64,000 nucleotides of DNA from Theristus sp. LFF4_11 (GCA_030248135.1 JASANC010000728.1:1-64000), one strand, 5' to 3'; positions 33,150 to 45,796 are shown, counted from the first letter of the stretch. Made by a program: numbers and translations. The notes: generated by a model not told the origin, from the sequence alone.

Positions 33150-35679
33150 TTTTCAAACAACTGCGTTGTTGGTTGCTCCAAATTGCCCAGAGTTTGCGAT
33201 TGTGTGTCTTGCGTGCGCTGCTGCTGGCATCGTCGTTTCAACAGCGAATCCGAACTCCACAACCCGTTTGTAAACGTGCTGTTTCAAAATTGTTTGATTT
33301 GGCTACCGCACTTTTACGCAGTTGATTGAATTTCAGTCACTGCAGATGTTAGTATTTTTCAAAATAGACTATTTGTTTTCATGTCAGTGGAACTGCAACG
33401 CCAACTGATCGACTGCGAAGCGTCCAGCATTTTCGCAATGTCATCGCTAATGCCGAACGTTATGCGCATCGCAAGTGATTGCAGGCGTAACATCAAAGTG
33501 CGCATTTTTCAGTTAGAAAACTAAATTTAGTTGCGATATCATTGGAAAAGTCAACAAAACATGCAATGATTGTCATGGATCTCGATCTCGACCTGAGCGT
33601 GACCGAAGAGGCAACCATGGGCGTTGCGAGTGTCACGTATTACCTGATAAAGCTGCTCGACAATTCTTCCTCAGCGAGTTGTGATGTCGTCGTCAGTGAC
33701 AACTTTGATTGGATTGCTCGTGAGCCAACTTCGAAAACGGTGCTGATGCCGTATTCGAGCGGTACCACTGGCCTGCCAAAAGGTGTCATGCTGTCGAGTC
33801 GCAATAGTGTTGCGCAAATTGTCATGAAACTCAGGTGCCTATTGAAAAAATGTAGCTGGAAGTTCTTCGTTTGTCAACGTCGGGAAAATTTCACCTTATC
33901 TGTTTTTTTTGCAGCTCAGTCCGTCAAAATATGTTCCCTAATTTCGATCCACCTTTGATCGACTTTTTCGATGAAACGTTCGTCATCGCGACGCCTTTTT
34001 ATCATATTATGGGCTTCATCAATTTGTTGTTCTCGCTCACCTGCGGTGTCACTGTTGTCACAGTCGCACGATATCAACCGACTGACTATTTCCGATTGAT
34101 ACAAACGTATCGGGTTCGTTTGAAAGCGGTTTTTCCAACTTTCAGTGAGCGCTCAAACTATTTCAGCGGATTGACCAACAATAAACCAAACATGTCTTGG
34201 TGACTTTCTCACACAGCCGCGATTCTTGTCACTGGTTCCACCAATGGCCGTGCATCTCGCGAAACACGCGCGCGTCAGCGAGTTCGATCTGAGTTCGGTG
34301 CAGATCATGCTGGTCGGGGCGGCGCCTCTGAAACGTGAAGTGGAAAATGCTCTGAAAGAAACACTGCCCCGTCTGCGACACGTCATGCACGGTGCGGCTC
34401 TCTGCGAAATTTGTGTTTCTGTGTGCAAATTATTTTCGTAACGGCTGCAGATTTAACCTTTCTATGACGAAAAGGTTGGGGAATGTCGGAGATGACCGCC
34501 GGAATTACATATGGAGGCATTGGGCCACCCGGGAACACGGGCCAATTGCTGCCGAACACCGTGTGCAAAGTGAACGAAACTAAAATATGCTGGTGTTTTT
34601 TTTGTCAGCTGCAGCGCGTCCACTACTTCAAAGAGCTAAAGTTTGTAGGTAATCGAACCTTCTACTGGAAATGAACTCAGCTTCGGACAACTTGGCGAAC
34701 TTTGCATCAAAAGTCCTTGCTTGATGACTGGGTATTGGAGACGGCCACATACTACAAATGAGGTGATTGACAACGACGGGTTTCTCCATTCAGGTGTGCA
34801 TTTTGTAATTCTACCAAAAAACAAGTTTTTAGGTGCTTACAAAATTTTGCGCTGCTTTTTTCCACCAGTACTTCTTTCCAGGTGACTTGGGCTACTACAA
34901 TGAAAACGGTTTCATTTTCATCGTCGACCGTCTGAAGGAGCTGATCAAAGTGAAAGGATTTCAAGTGAGGTAGTCTCTATCACCAGGTTCTGTATTGTAT
35001 TCCGAACAGCCGTTTTTTCTCTCAAACGCGTCAAAATGCACATGCGATCGTTGTCAGGTTGCACCAGCCGAACTCGAGGGCATCTTGCTTGGTCATGCCA
35101 AAGTGGCGGATGCGGCTGTCATTGGCGTTGCAGCAAATGACGTCACTATTGGCGAAGTGCCTTTGGCACTAGTAGTGCCCAAAACTGGCACTCACATCAA
35201 AGAACGAGAACTGCATGATTTTGTCAATGGTATGGTACAGTTTTGGCTGCTCGTAAATAAGACCTGAAAGTATTCAAATTGCTATAATTTAATGGCTTTT
35301 TTGGTTGTTGTTGTTGGGGATTTTAGACAATGTTTTTAAGCCACTGACCCAGAAAAGCCGTCAGTCGTCGAGGGTGCCCATCGAATTTTTTCTGTCATTA
35401 AGTGTCTATACACCCCTCGGCGGGGTTCGATCCCCGAGCGCACAGTCTAACGCGCTAACACCAGGCCACGAGGGTGAAAAAAAACATATTGTAACATTGC
35501 GATGTGCATTGTGAAAAAAAAATATTTGTACTTCTCTTTGCAGCCCAAGTTTCGAGTTATAAACGACTCCGGGGTGGCATAAGGATTGTGCAAGCGATTC
35601 TAAATCGCCATCAGGTAAAATTTTTCGCCAGAAAATCAGAGCTGAACTTATGAACGACGCCAGAAAATCGAAGGTGTGA
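33150..35679 (+). CDS. 4CL/luciferase-like acyl-CoA synthetase, ten exons, C-terminal frameshift
   Basis: Proposed exons: 33150-33265, 33388-33497, 33551-33834, 33915-34113, 34217-34391, 34475-34569, 34649-34793, 34882-34964, 35058-35229, 35544-35679. Family landmarks in order: [19 protein letters not shown]; the AMP/ATP loop [90 protein letters not shown] with [36 protein letters not shown]. These enzymes activate carboxylic acids to acyl-AMP and then acyl-CoA. In the last exon the frame breaks near 35600: [17 protein letters not shown], with the conserved lysine of the PxxSGK motif, is encoded one frame over and ends in SKV*. A missing base (mutation or assembly error) explains this. The first about 60 residues were not located; they may lie beyond the repeat block upstream. 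A SINE sits in the last intron. Confidence 0.85.
35303..35476 (-). mobile_element. tRNA-derived SINE, family A, copy 2
   Basis: The minus-strand head CCCTCGTGGCCTGGTGTTAG and GGGGATCGAACCCCGCCGAG is tRNA-like; the ends CCCTCG and CGAGGG could pair as an acceptor stem. The anticodon region is about 12 nt too short for a functional tRNA. The body and (CAA)n tail match 17303-17498. It lies in the last intron of the acyl-CoA synthetase gene. Confidence 0.87.
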
Positions 35680-36206
35680 AAAATCATTTTATTTTTCCAT
35701 TTTTCTGTCACCAAACGCACAGATAAAACGATAAATGATTAAAAACTGCAAATATTGCAGTTCGATCGAAGCACTGATATTTCAATTGTTTGTACAATGT
35801 ACAAATAAACAACTCAAAAAGGCGTGGCACAAATTCGCCCTAAAAACTAAAATTTAGGTATATACATGACTGATCGTTTAGGAATTCAACTAATTTCACG
35901 GCAACAGTGTCAAAGCCAAAACCTTCTTTATAACACGAAATTTTGCAAGATATATGAACACAATTAAAATAAATACTGTACATACATTAACGTCACATTA
36001 CATTTGAAAGTAAAAACTGATAAGTCATTTGAAAGTAAAAACTGATAAGTCAAACGCTGAAACGCGTATGAAAACACATAAAAAGACAAATCAAAGTGGT
36101 GATAAATTATGAAAACGTGTTAAATGAGTAAACAAGATAATATTATAAAGCAAAACAATAAATTACAAAACAAAAAAAAAAACAAAGCTCGATGCGAGCA
36201 ACAAAG
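35680..36206. other. Spacer between convergent genes
   Basis: AT-rich, no gene. TTTGAAAGTAAAAACTGATAAGTC is tandemly duplicated at about 36003-36050. Confidence 0.6.
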
Positions 36207-36212
36207 AACCAA

Positions 36213-36493
36213 CGGCATGGCCAAGTAAACATAGCATCTTTTTTCAGGGTGGAAGGAGCGCGCGAAACTTGTATGAAGAAAGACGCCTTTCAGCATGCTA
36301 CATTGTAATTAATCGTGTTTTTTAAATTGATTATTATTTTTGCTTCTCTATTTCGTTCTTTGTTTGAAAACATTTTAAATTTGAACACACGTTTGAAAAA
36401 TATCTTTGCATTCTTGAAAAGACAACTCCTAGTGTGCGACTAAACCCGTTTTCATGAAGAACACAAGGGGTGCCTTATTTACTCGGCCACACT
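36213..36493 (+). mobile_element. M1 MITE copy
   Basis: It shares ATGGCCAAGTAAACATAGC, GGAAGGAGCGCGCGAAA, GACAACTCCTAGTGTGCGAC and TTATTTACTCGGCCA with the M1 family and is non-coding. Confidence 0.75.
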
Positions 36494-36814
36494 ACAATTA
36501 TACCTAAAAACTCGCCGACGTACCATGGTTTTTTAAGTACTTCACGGCAACATGTTTACAAATAAAATCGGAAGTTGAAAACGACGTAAAAATTCTACCG
36601 GAACGTAAGTTCAACAAACTTCTTCAATAATTATGTTGAATAAAAAATCGCACCGGCTACTGCTGCCTGCACATGAATACTCATAATACCGCAATTCCAC
36701 CCGAAACGAAAATTCAACAAAATTCTGCTCAGATGAACAAAAAAAATTCACCGCATACTACTGCTTTTATGTGTTGAGTCGTCTCGATTCTTGTCATAAA
36801 CGCAGACATTTCAA

Positions 36815-39800
36815 TCAAACCAACGGATCCGGCTCACTTGCCGTGTCGCAACTCGAACACTCTTCGCTGCTGCTGCCACTTGGCGTCACGTCAATTGCAA
36901 CGTCATTAGACATCTGTAGTTTGTTTCCCAAAAAAGATTTTTCTTGAAATCAACTAAAAAACGCACAATCTACACAAACATACATGTATGTTTAGAACTG
37001 AAACTACAAACGTGTGCCTCGATCAGCTCTTGCTCGATGAGCAGCTGCTTGCGGCTCTCTGTATGCGGCACGTCCACGGGCACAGCGATCTCTGAGTACA
37101 GCGTGCTTGCTTGCTCCAATGTGTCCGCCAAACGTTTGCCGTTGGTCTCCGGTAAGAGAATTGCCAATGAGCCAGCGAACAGAGTGGCACCGCCAAAAAT
37201 GATCATTGGATGGGCGAACAGCTGAGAAAAACAACAAGGGTGTCGTCACATGGGGGTGGGTGAGTACCAAAAATTTTTTGGTGGGTGTGTCAATCATGGT
37301 ACAGTGGCACCCCCAGGCTTGTGCCATAGGGGTGCACTCTTGTAAAAAAAAATTTGGTGGGTGCACCCCCCCCCCAGCTCACGCATAATCTTTTTTCGCT
37401 GCAATTTTAAAGGATAAACGCTAAATTCCTATGAAATCTTTGAAATAACAATGAAAATGTCAAGTTATCATATATTCAGCTTATATTATGAATTTTAGAG
37501 ACAAAAACATCATTTCGAGTAAAAATTCATGATTTTTTAGTAAATTTTCATTTTTATGGAGGGGTCTAACAAATTATTAGAGAAGGAGCGGGGGGTCTAG
37601 CAAATTAAATTTCGACGGGGGTGAACTGAATAGGTCTTCCGCGCAAGATTACGCGAACACCGATAAATAGACAAACGGAATTTCAGCAAAAATACTAGTT
37701 TTTCGTCGTTACGTTCGCTTTTGCAAAGCAACTCAATCACAACGAACCGATCCGTCCGGCGCGTTCATGATGTAGGGCGCAGCGATCGCGCCGATGCGAC
37801 CGACGCACGAGCTCGCGGCGAGACCGCCACTTCGAATCACGGTCGGATACAGTTCGCTCGTGTACATGTACAGAATCGCGAATGCGGCTGTGGTGCACAG
37901 CTTTGCGCACAGCATACTGGCGATGCGAAGCCAGGTGACCGACTGATCGCCTGGAAATCCAGTGGATTAGAACGGATACGCAGTGAAACGCATGTCGACT
38001 CGGACGAACTGAAGAAGTCATAATTGTCAAAAAAACGTCGGTTCTCTTGCAGCTAAAATTATTCGTATTTGAGACATCGGCGCGGTTTGTTCAAAAGTTT
38101 GCTTTTTTCAGTGCCTTACATGAATTGATGCATTGCGGTAATAATTTTTTGAACGTTGCCTAGATCAAATAAAACTGCAGCTCGAGAGAACGCAAAATCA
38201 AACTTTAGTGAACATAGTGTTTTGGGGCGGTTGTTTCAGAAAATCAGAATCATACTAACCCGAGCATGCGCCTAGCGCTACATACGCCTAGCGCTTTCTG
38301 TGAGCAGTGAGCATGAAACTGTGCAAGTGTGTGACACCACGCACACACATTGTGACGACTGGCGCATAGCGTTCATTATCATGTGATTTTCCATGTATAT
38401 TCTTGATTCCTCCGTTCGATCAATATGAACAGCGCCATATTTTGTATTATTATTATTCATCTCTTTTTTCCATGGTTATTCTTTTCTTATATGTACCATC
38501 GACCCAGTGTGCGACGAGCAGCCCGAACGCCGTGACCACGTGCGCCGCAACGAGACCCGTCCGACGGCCGGCTAACATCAGCGCCGCCGCGAGCAGACCC
38601 GATGGGATCTCGATGAAGCCGGACAACGTGTGATTGATGAAGATGTTGCCGCCGAAGAATGACACGTTGTACGACAGCCCGTAGTAGACCATCGTCACAA
38701 CGATCCTGCAACAGGTTTTCGTGTTTTCCGGTGTTCGGTAGAAAATTTACTGCAGTTTTGGTCTTGAAAAAACTTCATGAGAAATACCAACCAGTTGCAG
38801 AACAGATTGATCGATCGAACAATCAGTTTCGGATAACGAGGCCAACCATGCTTGAAAGCGTAGATCGAGAAAAATGTCTTGTGTGTAGCATCGTCTAGTT
38901 GGGCTTCCTGGAATTAAAAAACATATGTTTTACAGATTTGTCGGAACGAAATAACACACACAACCAAATCCCAATAAAGCAAACCTTTGCCAACGAATGA
39001 GCGAGCATGTTGAAATCGTCATCGCTGGGCATCGTAGACTTATTCAGTCTGCAAACTTCGTTCACCACGGACTTCGCCTTTTCCGTCTCGCCGCGCACAA
39101 GCAACCAACGAGGTGATTCAAAATAAAACCTGTGTTGTGCAAACAATTGTGTTCGAAACTTGCAAAATTTGAACGGTATTGTGTTGTCTTCTTCATGAAG
39201 ACAAGATTAGTCGTAGACTAGGAGATGTCTTTTTCAAGAATGCCAACATAGTTCTAAATCACATGTGCAACGGACAGAGAACAAACAAAATAACACGAAT
39301 TAATTTAAAAAAACAATTGGCTTTCTGAGCTTTTTTCTTTCATTCAAATATCGTGCGCTCATTGCACCCGGAAAATGCCTTTATTTCGGCCATGCCGTAC
39401 AGTATCTATCGAAATTTTCGTGAAAACTCACCAAAAATAACTAATGACAGACAGCATGGGCAACGCCAACAGCACGGTGTACAACTGCCAGTTGCGTACC
39501 CAATAGGCGACCGGCGCCACGAACATCACGGACAACGCAAAAGGAATGTTGAACAAACCACCGAGAATTGAACGATATTTTGACGAGGTGATTTCAAGAC
39601 CTGTCCGATAAAGGGTGGTAAAGTTCTGGTGTTTACTGTTCAAAAAGTTGAGGCTTGTTGTCAATCACAAAACCGCGTCCCAGAGTGAGATGTTGCGTAT
39701 TTACCAGACCCGTGCGAAACTCGGTGACGAGCGCGCATACGATTCTCGGGCTGAACACCAAGTTGTGGACCCGGCACCGATATACCCCCCTCCCCCCCAT

Positions 39801-41375
39801 ATGGGTTAGGCCGTGTGCGGCACTCACACATCGTGAACTGTGCGTTCCAGGCAGGCATGATCGCGGTTGGTATGGCGGCGCGCAGCAACAGGAACGTGCC
39901 GTAGCTGGGCGCGAACGCGTGCGACACACTGAACAGTGCACCGAGCAGCATGCCAACGACGGCCGGCCACTTACGACCATATCTGACATGGAGAGACATG
40001 AGCGCACCACATTTCACCCCGCCATTTCACATCGGGGCTGTGTTAGTAGCATCATTCTTGAGCGAACTTGATCAACACAGAGTGCGACACTGTGCATCTG
40101 TGGACTGTGGCACACATACGACTGCTCTCTGTGTATCCCACTGTGTGGTGCACACTGAAAAGAAACGGGAAAAACACGGTTAGTGACGGTTGCTGTCTTG
40201 TTTCGATAACCCAAGTGCCGATAACTGCCGATAATTTTTTTGCAATGTAGAGTTTTGTGTGCAGACAATGAAAACAATGTTTTACGGTTCAGTTAGAACC
40301 AGTTGTTTGTGACCACTGATGTAGATTACCAGTCAAAAGTCCGATGGATTTTAAAGAGAACATTTGCAACCTCCCTTCAAAAAGTGAAACTAACTCGTTT
40401 AATTTTTTCACTTCATACCTGACCGACAGATAGTAAAGAGCCGCTGGTCACAGCCACCACCAAAACCCAACACAACCCCTGCCTTTAAATTACTGGCTTT
40501 GGTCACGTGTTGTTGTTGCTTTACAACAATACTACAAGAGGCACTTTTAAGACATAAATTGAGCCTCACATTTTTGGTTCTGGTTCCGTTTCAATTACAA
40601 AGTAAGTAAGTGAGAAAATAGTAAAAAAACATGTGATTGTCAAAAGATTAGAGAAATAAAAATGATAAGTTGTGTAAAAACCAATGCGTACCGATCCACA
40701 GTTGGTCCTGAGATGATACACCCAAATAGTATGCCGATCATGTAGGCTGCTTGAACGTGTGCAATCTCACCATCACGCTCACAGACTAAGTTATACTGAA
40801 ATTTTGAAAGAAATTCTACTCAAAACGGCGAACTGGTATTTCTTTCAGCTGTGAATATTTCTTCGTATTATCTTATGGAAAGAACCTAACCGTTGATATG
40901 AGACTGCTGCTAACCGGTCCCGAGACATCGTCATATTCGAAGGAAACACATTTTGCTGAATGTTCGTTGTCAGTTGTGCCGTTTCCACTCAACAAACAAT
41001 CCGATGCTCCGGGCCAGCTAAAACAAGAGAAACTTAGAAACTAAGAAAAAACTGTTCTTCAAAGTTGTTTGGTTGTAAAAAACGCAATTATCAAAAGGGG
41101 CACGAAATGAATAAGGTTTTGTTTTCCTTTCAAACAGACCTGTCATCCGTTGGTTGGTGCACTTGTTGCAACAAGTTTGAAATTGGCGAATCCGAGTAAG
41201 TCTCTTGTTCGTACTGCAGGCAACGAAAGCGCAACGGTAGTTGCATGAAAACGACGGCCAAATTGTTTGCCCCTGCCCAAAAACAGATGAACGACACAAG
41301 TAAAATAGTGCGGATTTGCCACCAGCCCACTGGGCGAACGAAATTCAGAAATTCTTCGAATGTCGTCAGCGTCAT
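36815..41375 (-). CDS. SLC22-type organic ion transporter (MFS), eleven exons
   Basis: Exons (minus): 41375-41140, 41017-40891, 40795-40692, 39982-39828, 39600-39432, 39129-38985, 38892-38792, 38705-38497, 37950-37748, 37221-37012, 36913-36815. All junctions agree in phase and give about 585 residues. SLC22 landmarks: N-terminal FEEFLNFVRPVGWWQ, a large Cys-containing extracellular loop after TM1 (CLQYEQE ... GASDCLLSGNGTTD), YNLVCERDGEIAHVQAAYMI, the MFS loop DRYGRKWP, EITSSKYRSILGGL, FYFESPRWLLVRGETEKAKS, a 12-helix layout, LYMYTSELYPTVIRSGGL and LLPETNGKRLADTLEQA. The family carries organic cations, anions or carnitine across the plasma membrane; the substrate is not predictable. The short last exon (MSNDVAIDVTPSGSSSEECS and onward) is a Ser/Glu-rich cytosolic tail. 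An alternative end is a readthrough to the stop near 36970. Confidence 0.88.
37230..37380. repeat. GGTGGGTG/CACCC-rich intron sequence
   Basis: A GGTGGGTG-rich stretch with a C9 run lies in the last large intron of the SLC22-type gene. Further G-runs occur to 37620. It is low complexity and non-coding. Confidence 0.6.
39186..39402 (-). mobile_element. M1 MITE copy, reversed, in an SLC22 intron
   Basis: AAGACAAGATTAGTCGTAGA, GATGTCTTTTTCAAGAATGC, TTTCTTTCATTCAAATATCG and TTTATTTCGGCCATGCCGTA are the reverse complement of M1 landmarks. It lies between exons 39600-39432 and 39129-38985. Confidence 0.7.
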
Positions 41376-42075
41376 TGTTTTGGATCAAAGGTGTTTTTTA
41401 GTAGTTATCGTAGTTTCGTTGTGTTTTTTGCTGGTTCTCTTTTTTCGTCTTTCTTCTTCGTTCTTCCCTTGCGATTTACTAGTGTTTGCTCAATATTTTT
41501 TCATCGGATCGATTTTAGTTTTGCACCTGAAAACGACAAAAATAGTAACAAAAGGCGCAAAGCAGAAAACAACAAAAAAAGCAGCTGACAACAGCTTCTC
41601 CAACAATCTTATTTTCTACCGAACAACCAACCGTCTAAACTTAGCGCAATTATGAAAACAGATAAATCACCCCAAGTGCGTAAACTTTTTACAGCAGTAC
41701 CTGCAGAAAAACTGTATTCACCCATGTGCTGTAAAAGGTATGTGCTGTTCTTGCATTTCATTAGGTGATTTATTTGTTTTTATAATTACAAAGAAAATCG
41801 GGTGACGGTGCGGATCGCGGGTGTCATGGGACGACGTTTTACTGACAAACCGAACAACATTCGTGCACGTGGTGCTGCAAAAAACCAATCTCATGATTTC
41901 AACACGTCAAACTGTTTTGAGCAAATTTGGTGTAAAAAAACCCTGACCGATGACGATTGTACATACATAGAAATTGTTTTAAATGAATATTTTGTATCCG
42001 CTGACGGGGATTTGAATGTTTATGCATAAAGACGGGGATTTGAATGTTTATGCATAAAGTAGTAGCGCCACATGT
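41376..42075. other. Upstream region of the SLC22-type gene
   Basis: No supported gene was found. The sequence GACGGGGATTTGAATGTTTATGCATAAA is repeated in tandem at about 42003-42058. The promoter of the SLC22-type gene is expected here, but no element is clear. Confidence 0.5.
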
Positions 42076-42076
42076 A

Positions 42077-42533
42077 CCGTATTACCTCTAATAAACCCCC
42101 ATGGGGGTTTATTTCTTCAGCGACTTCTGGGGGTGGGGGTTTATTTTGGGGGGGGGGGGACTTTATTTTTGGGGGGGGGTTTATTTGGAAACCATTTTTA
42201 GGAGTGGGCAAAATGGCAAAAATACCTTCCATGGCAGGAAGGAAGTCGCAGAAACTTCTATTCTACATAGAAATTTCCCTTTACAACAGCCTTTTGTAAT
42301 GAAATTACCATTAACTCATCCATTTGGGGCCTTTGGTAGCACAATTTCATCATTTTCACTGCAACCAGCAACTGAATTCGCTGGGTATGTGTTTCAAACA
42401 GGTTTCAATAATCCCCCATGGGGGATTATTTTTGGGGGGGGGATTATTTGGAAACTTGTCGAGGGGGTGGGGGTTTATTTTGGGGGGGGGGGGTTTAATT
42501 TTGGGGGGGGGGTTAATAGAGGTAATACGGTAT
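42077..42533. mobile_element. G-rich MITE (GM family), copy 1
   Basis: The ends are TACCGTATTACCTCTAATAA and its inverse TTAATAGAGGTAATACGGTA. Just inside are CCCCCATGGGGG palindromes and runs of 8-13 G with TTTATTTTGGGG repeats. There is no coding frame of note. The second copy is at 62272-62708; the target duplication is TA (see findings). Confidence 0.88.
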
Positions 42534-45012
42534 GTTGTTTGGCAGTATATTGCTATTCTAATGTTTAAGTTGAGAATAGGTGAGAATAAGATCTTACCCA
42601 CACCGAGTTAGACTTTTCCCTCTTTTTGTTATTGCATGCTATGTATGACTGCAAGGAATAAAGTAAAAAAGTCGGGCAAGCGTCACGTAGTGCTCTCATG
42701 CAATGCCACTGAACTTCAGACTATGCTGCTAGCAAAAGAATAAATGAAAAAACGATTAAAAACACTGTGACATATTCAGCTATGCATAGAGCTTTCGCGA
42801 ATAAAAGCGAAATAAACGTCTAGAAATCTCAAGCATCGTTTAGATAAAAATCTAAAGCGCGGGAAGAAAAAACAACTTTCGATATTTCTGAGCGGTTTGG
42901 ACATTAGTAAATACACAAAAGCAGCGCAAGAAGCGTGCGAAGGAACGTCAAGAGTGTAACTGTTTACAATCCCGTGGCGGTCGCGGGACTTGTTTTTGAA
43001 AGCCGAAAGAGCTCACCAACAGAGATTTCATTCGTTCTAGTCAAACTACCTACATGGCACGTTTTGCCACTCTGTTCCGTTCTCCCTAAGCCCTGTTCAC
43101 ATTTTGTTCGTCAGACATAACATAACCACAGTTCATGCGGTGCATACACAATGTTCAGTTACGCTGGGAACAAAAAAAACGCGCCGGCAAGCTTATTTCC
43201 ATTATATGCTGACATTTAAAATTGCACAGATGAAACCTTCAGTTATGTACATACAGTTGCGTATCAGCTTTCCGCTAGTATCTGGATATCATTTTGTGGG
43301 AGCTTATACTTGTTATCTTGCATCCGTTTTGTACAGTTGCAGCAAGATGGAATACGAACTCAACACGTGGAAATCTATCTGATGATAGCAATGAAAATAC
43401 TCAATAATTATGTCTGCACAGCATGCCAACAAGCATAAGCCAGAAAGTTCATCAAGATATGTAATTTGCACATCAATTTCTTCTACACGTGTTTTTTTAC
43501 TAGCAAACAGCTATCAACATTTTTCAGATTCTGATTGAGGATTTACTTTCTTACATTTCTCAAAGTTTACAAGCCAGCAGAACTCCAAAAAAAACAAAGT
43601 CATTAGCAAATTAATTATTGAGAAACATAGCAAACAGACACGGCGAACTCTTGAGTTCTACTGGAAATCTGCACGCTTGAACGAGAGTGTAAAATCGACT
43701 GATACACCGTGGTACTGGAACTTTCTGCCAACTACGTGCTTTCGTGCAATCCTTTCCCATTTAACTACATGCACATGTACAACGTATGTGCCTGTTAGTC
43801 AATTTTGTATCGCTCCGCGCTGGTTGCTATGGAACGATATATTGATTATTTGTGTACATGTGATGAAGTTATATTCGTTTAGTTTCGCTAATCATTTGTG
43901 ATAACAAAATACGACAAAGGCCTTGCCATGCTTCATGGGAACAATAGCAAATATGGATTCATGCAACTTTATCGTAAAAAACTATTTGCTCATTAAAAAC
44001 AGACACGTTTTCCACAACTACAATTTATGAGCACGCCAGCCATTTTTTTGTTGATGAGTGCACCGTTCGAAACTGAGGCAGTTTACACTAAAAACAAAAG
44101 CTGAAATGAGACGACGCACTTCAGGACTTAGGAACAACTAGGTCCATTGTCCGAAAACATTTGAATTCGCTTTAAGCTTTTTGGTGAAAATCTCGTGTTG
44201 GGTGCCACCACCAATTATATACACAAATGTCTTTTATAGTACATGCATCAAAACCACAAATGGTCCTGTATCTAGCTTGCTTTTTTACAATTGAACAGTT
44301 TCTACCACAGATATACAAGTATTAGCAGCAGCCCAGGAAACACACTGAATACACCACATACAAGCGTCATACAACTACAATATTTTACTTTGCTTATAAC
44401 ACACCAGCCACTTGCTTAGCTCAGTTCCTGCGCGCAGTCACATATCACCATAACGTCTCGTATTCAGCCCAGTTCCTGCTCACAATGTTAGCTGCGTTGC
44501 TCATGCATGCCCCATCCGTTTTCTCATCGATCCCAGAGAGCGTAAAGAAATGACGACTGTTTTCTGAAAGTGTGTGCGGTTGCATATTAGCAGGCAAACG
44601 TGCGCAGACACTAAAAAGAAAATGTGCTTTATTTTATAGTTAAAATCCAAAGCGCCCTGCCTTAAATTGTTAAATGGAAAACCTTTATGGATGTGTGCAA
44701 CATGGAATCATGCTTACAAATACTGCTTTTCCATCGCAACCATGTGTTAATTGCTGTAGCTATTGTATTTGTTGGTTCTGCGACTCAACGCGTTGCAAGA
44801 CGTGGAAAGAAAATTAGCTTCATATGCCTGCTGCGGCAATTCAAAATAGCCCAAGTGTCTCAAAGACTCTTGTCATAGTACTAATGTTCAACTGCTGCAC
44901 CAACTATGAATACCGTTTTCTTATTTATTCGCGCATTGGAGTCGCACAACCAAAATAAGAGATATTACTATAATCAGTTTTTTGGTTCTATTCAATGCTT
45001 TGCAGACGTACA
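42534..45012. other. Long spacer without a supported gene
   Basis: No coding, tRNA or clear transposon structure was recognised in about 2.5 kb. Confidence 0.5.
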
Positions 45013-45209
45013 GTACATAGTAGTGTTGCCGCGGTTCACGTTTCTTTGGGCCACGGGCGGTTTCGGTAAAAAAATGGTCAGAAAATCTTCGGTACGGTTT
45101 CGATTCAAAATAAAAAAAGTCTTCGGAACGGTTTCGGTTCGCCAAGAAATGCTCTCGGTACGCTTCGGTAACCGTCATTTTCGGTTACCGCGGCAGCACT
45201 AGTACATAG
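45013..45209. mobile_element. hAT-type MITE with 8-bp target duplication
   Basis: GTACATAG flanks both sides (45013-45020 and 45202-45209). Between them the ends are TAGTGTTGCCGCGG and, inverted, TAGTGCTGCCGCGG. An 8-bp duplication with TAGNGNTGCC-type ends is diagnostic of the hAT superfamily. The 181-bp interior is non-coding, made of TTCGGTA/CGGTTTCGG repeats. Confidence 0.9.
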
Positions 45210-45796
45210 AACGAAAATTAGTTGTATGCTTGATGGGGCAATTCAGAACTGCCAAAGTGACTCGCAGAAAAATGTAGATGCACATGTTCGCGCACTTATT
45301 TACGCAGATGCACAAACCCCTTCACTTCCTCAGACTCACTTCAATTTTTAAAAGCAAAAACGAGTGCATTTTCGGAATGGCCGAGTAAACATGGCAGATT
45401 TTTTCAAAGTGCAAGGAGCGCGCAAAGTTTAAATGGAACAAAAAACGCTCAGAAACCCAATTGCGAAACAAAAATTTGTTTTTTAACCAATTTATTCTTC
45501 GTGCTATCATGCGGATGCGCGAGCGAGCGCCAGCGAGCGGACAGCGCATCACGCATTATATGGCTGAATATGGACCTGCGCGGGTTTTCAAAATTTACTC
45601 GCTGTCCTGCAGCTACGAACATACATGCTGCAAACCTGTTACTGTGCACACGAAGAGACCTGCAGTGGTTGCTAACTGTGCCGAAGAGAAAATTCCACCA
45701 GACTTCTTTACGTCCGTTGTAGACACGAAAAACCTATTCTGAAATCTTGGTTACTTATTCTTGTTTCTCCTTTTTTTTCAGCTATGTCATCAAGAT

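Noticed and set aside
35396..35476. A second tRNA gene
   Set aside because: The acceptor-like ends pair, but the region between D-arm and T-arm is too short for an anticodon arm and the SINE body follows.
42101..42568. 155-codon Gly-rich open frame in the G-rich MITE
   Set aside because: The frame is a product of G runs; the copy at 62272 does not keep it.
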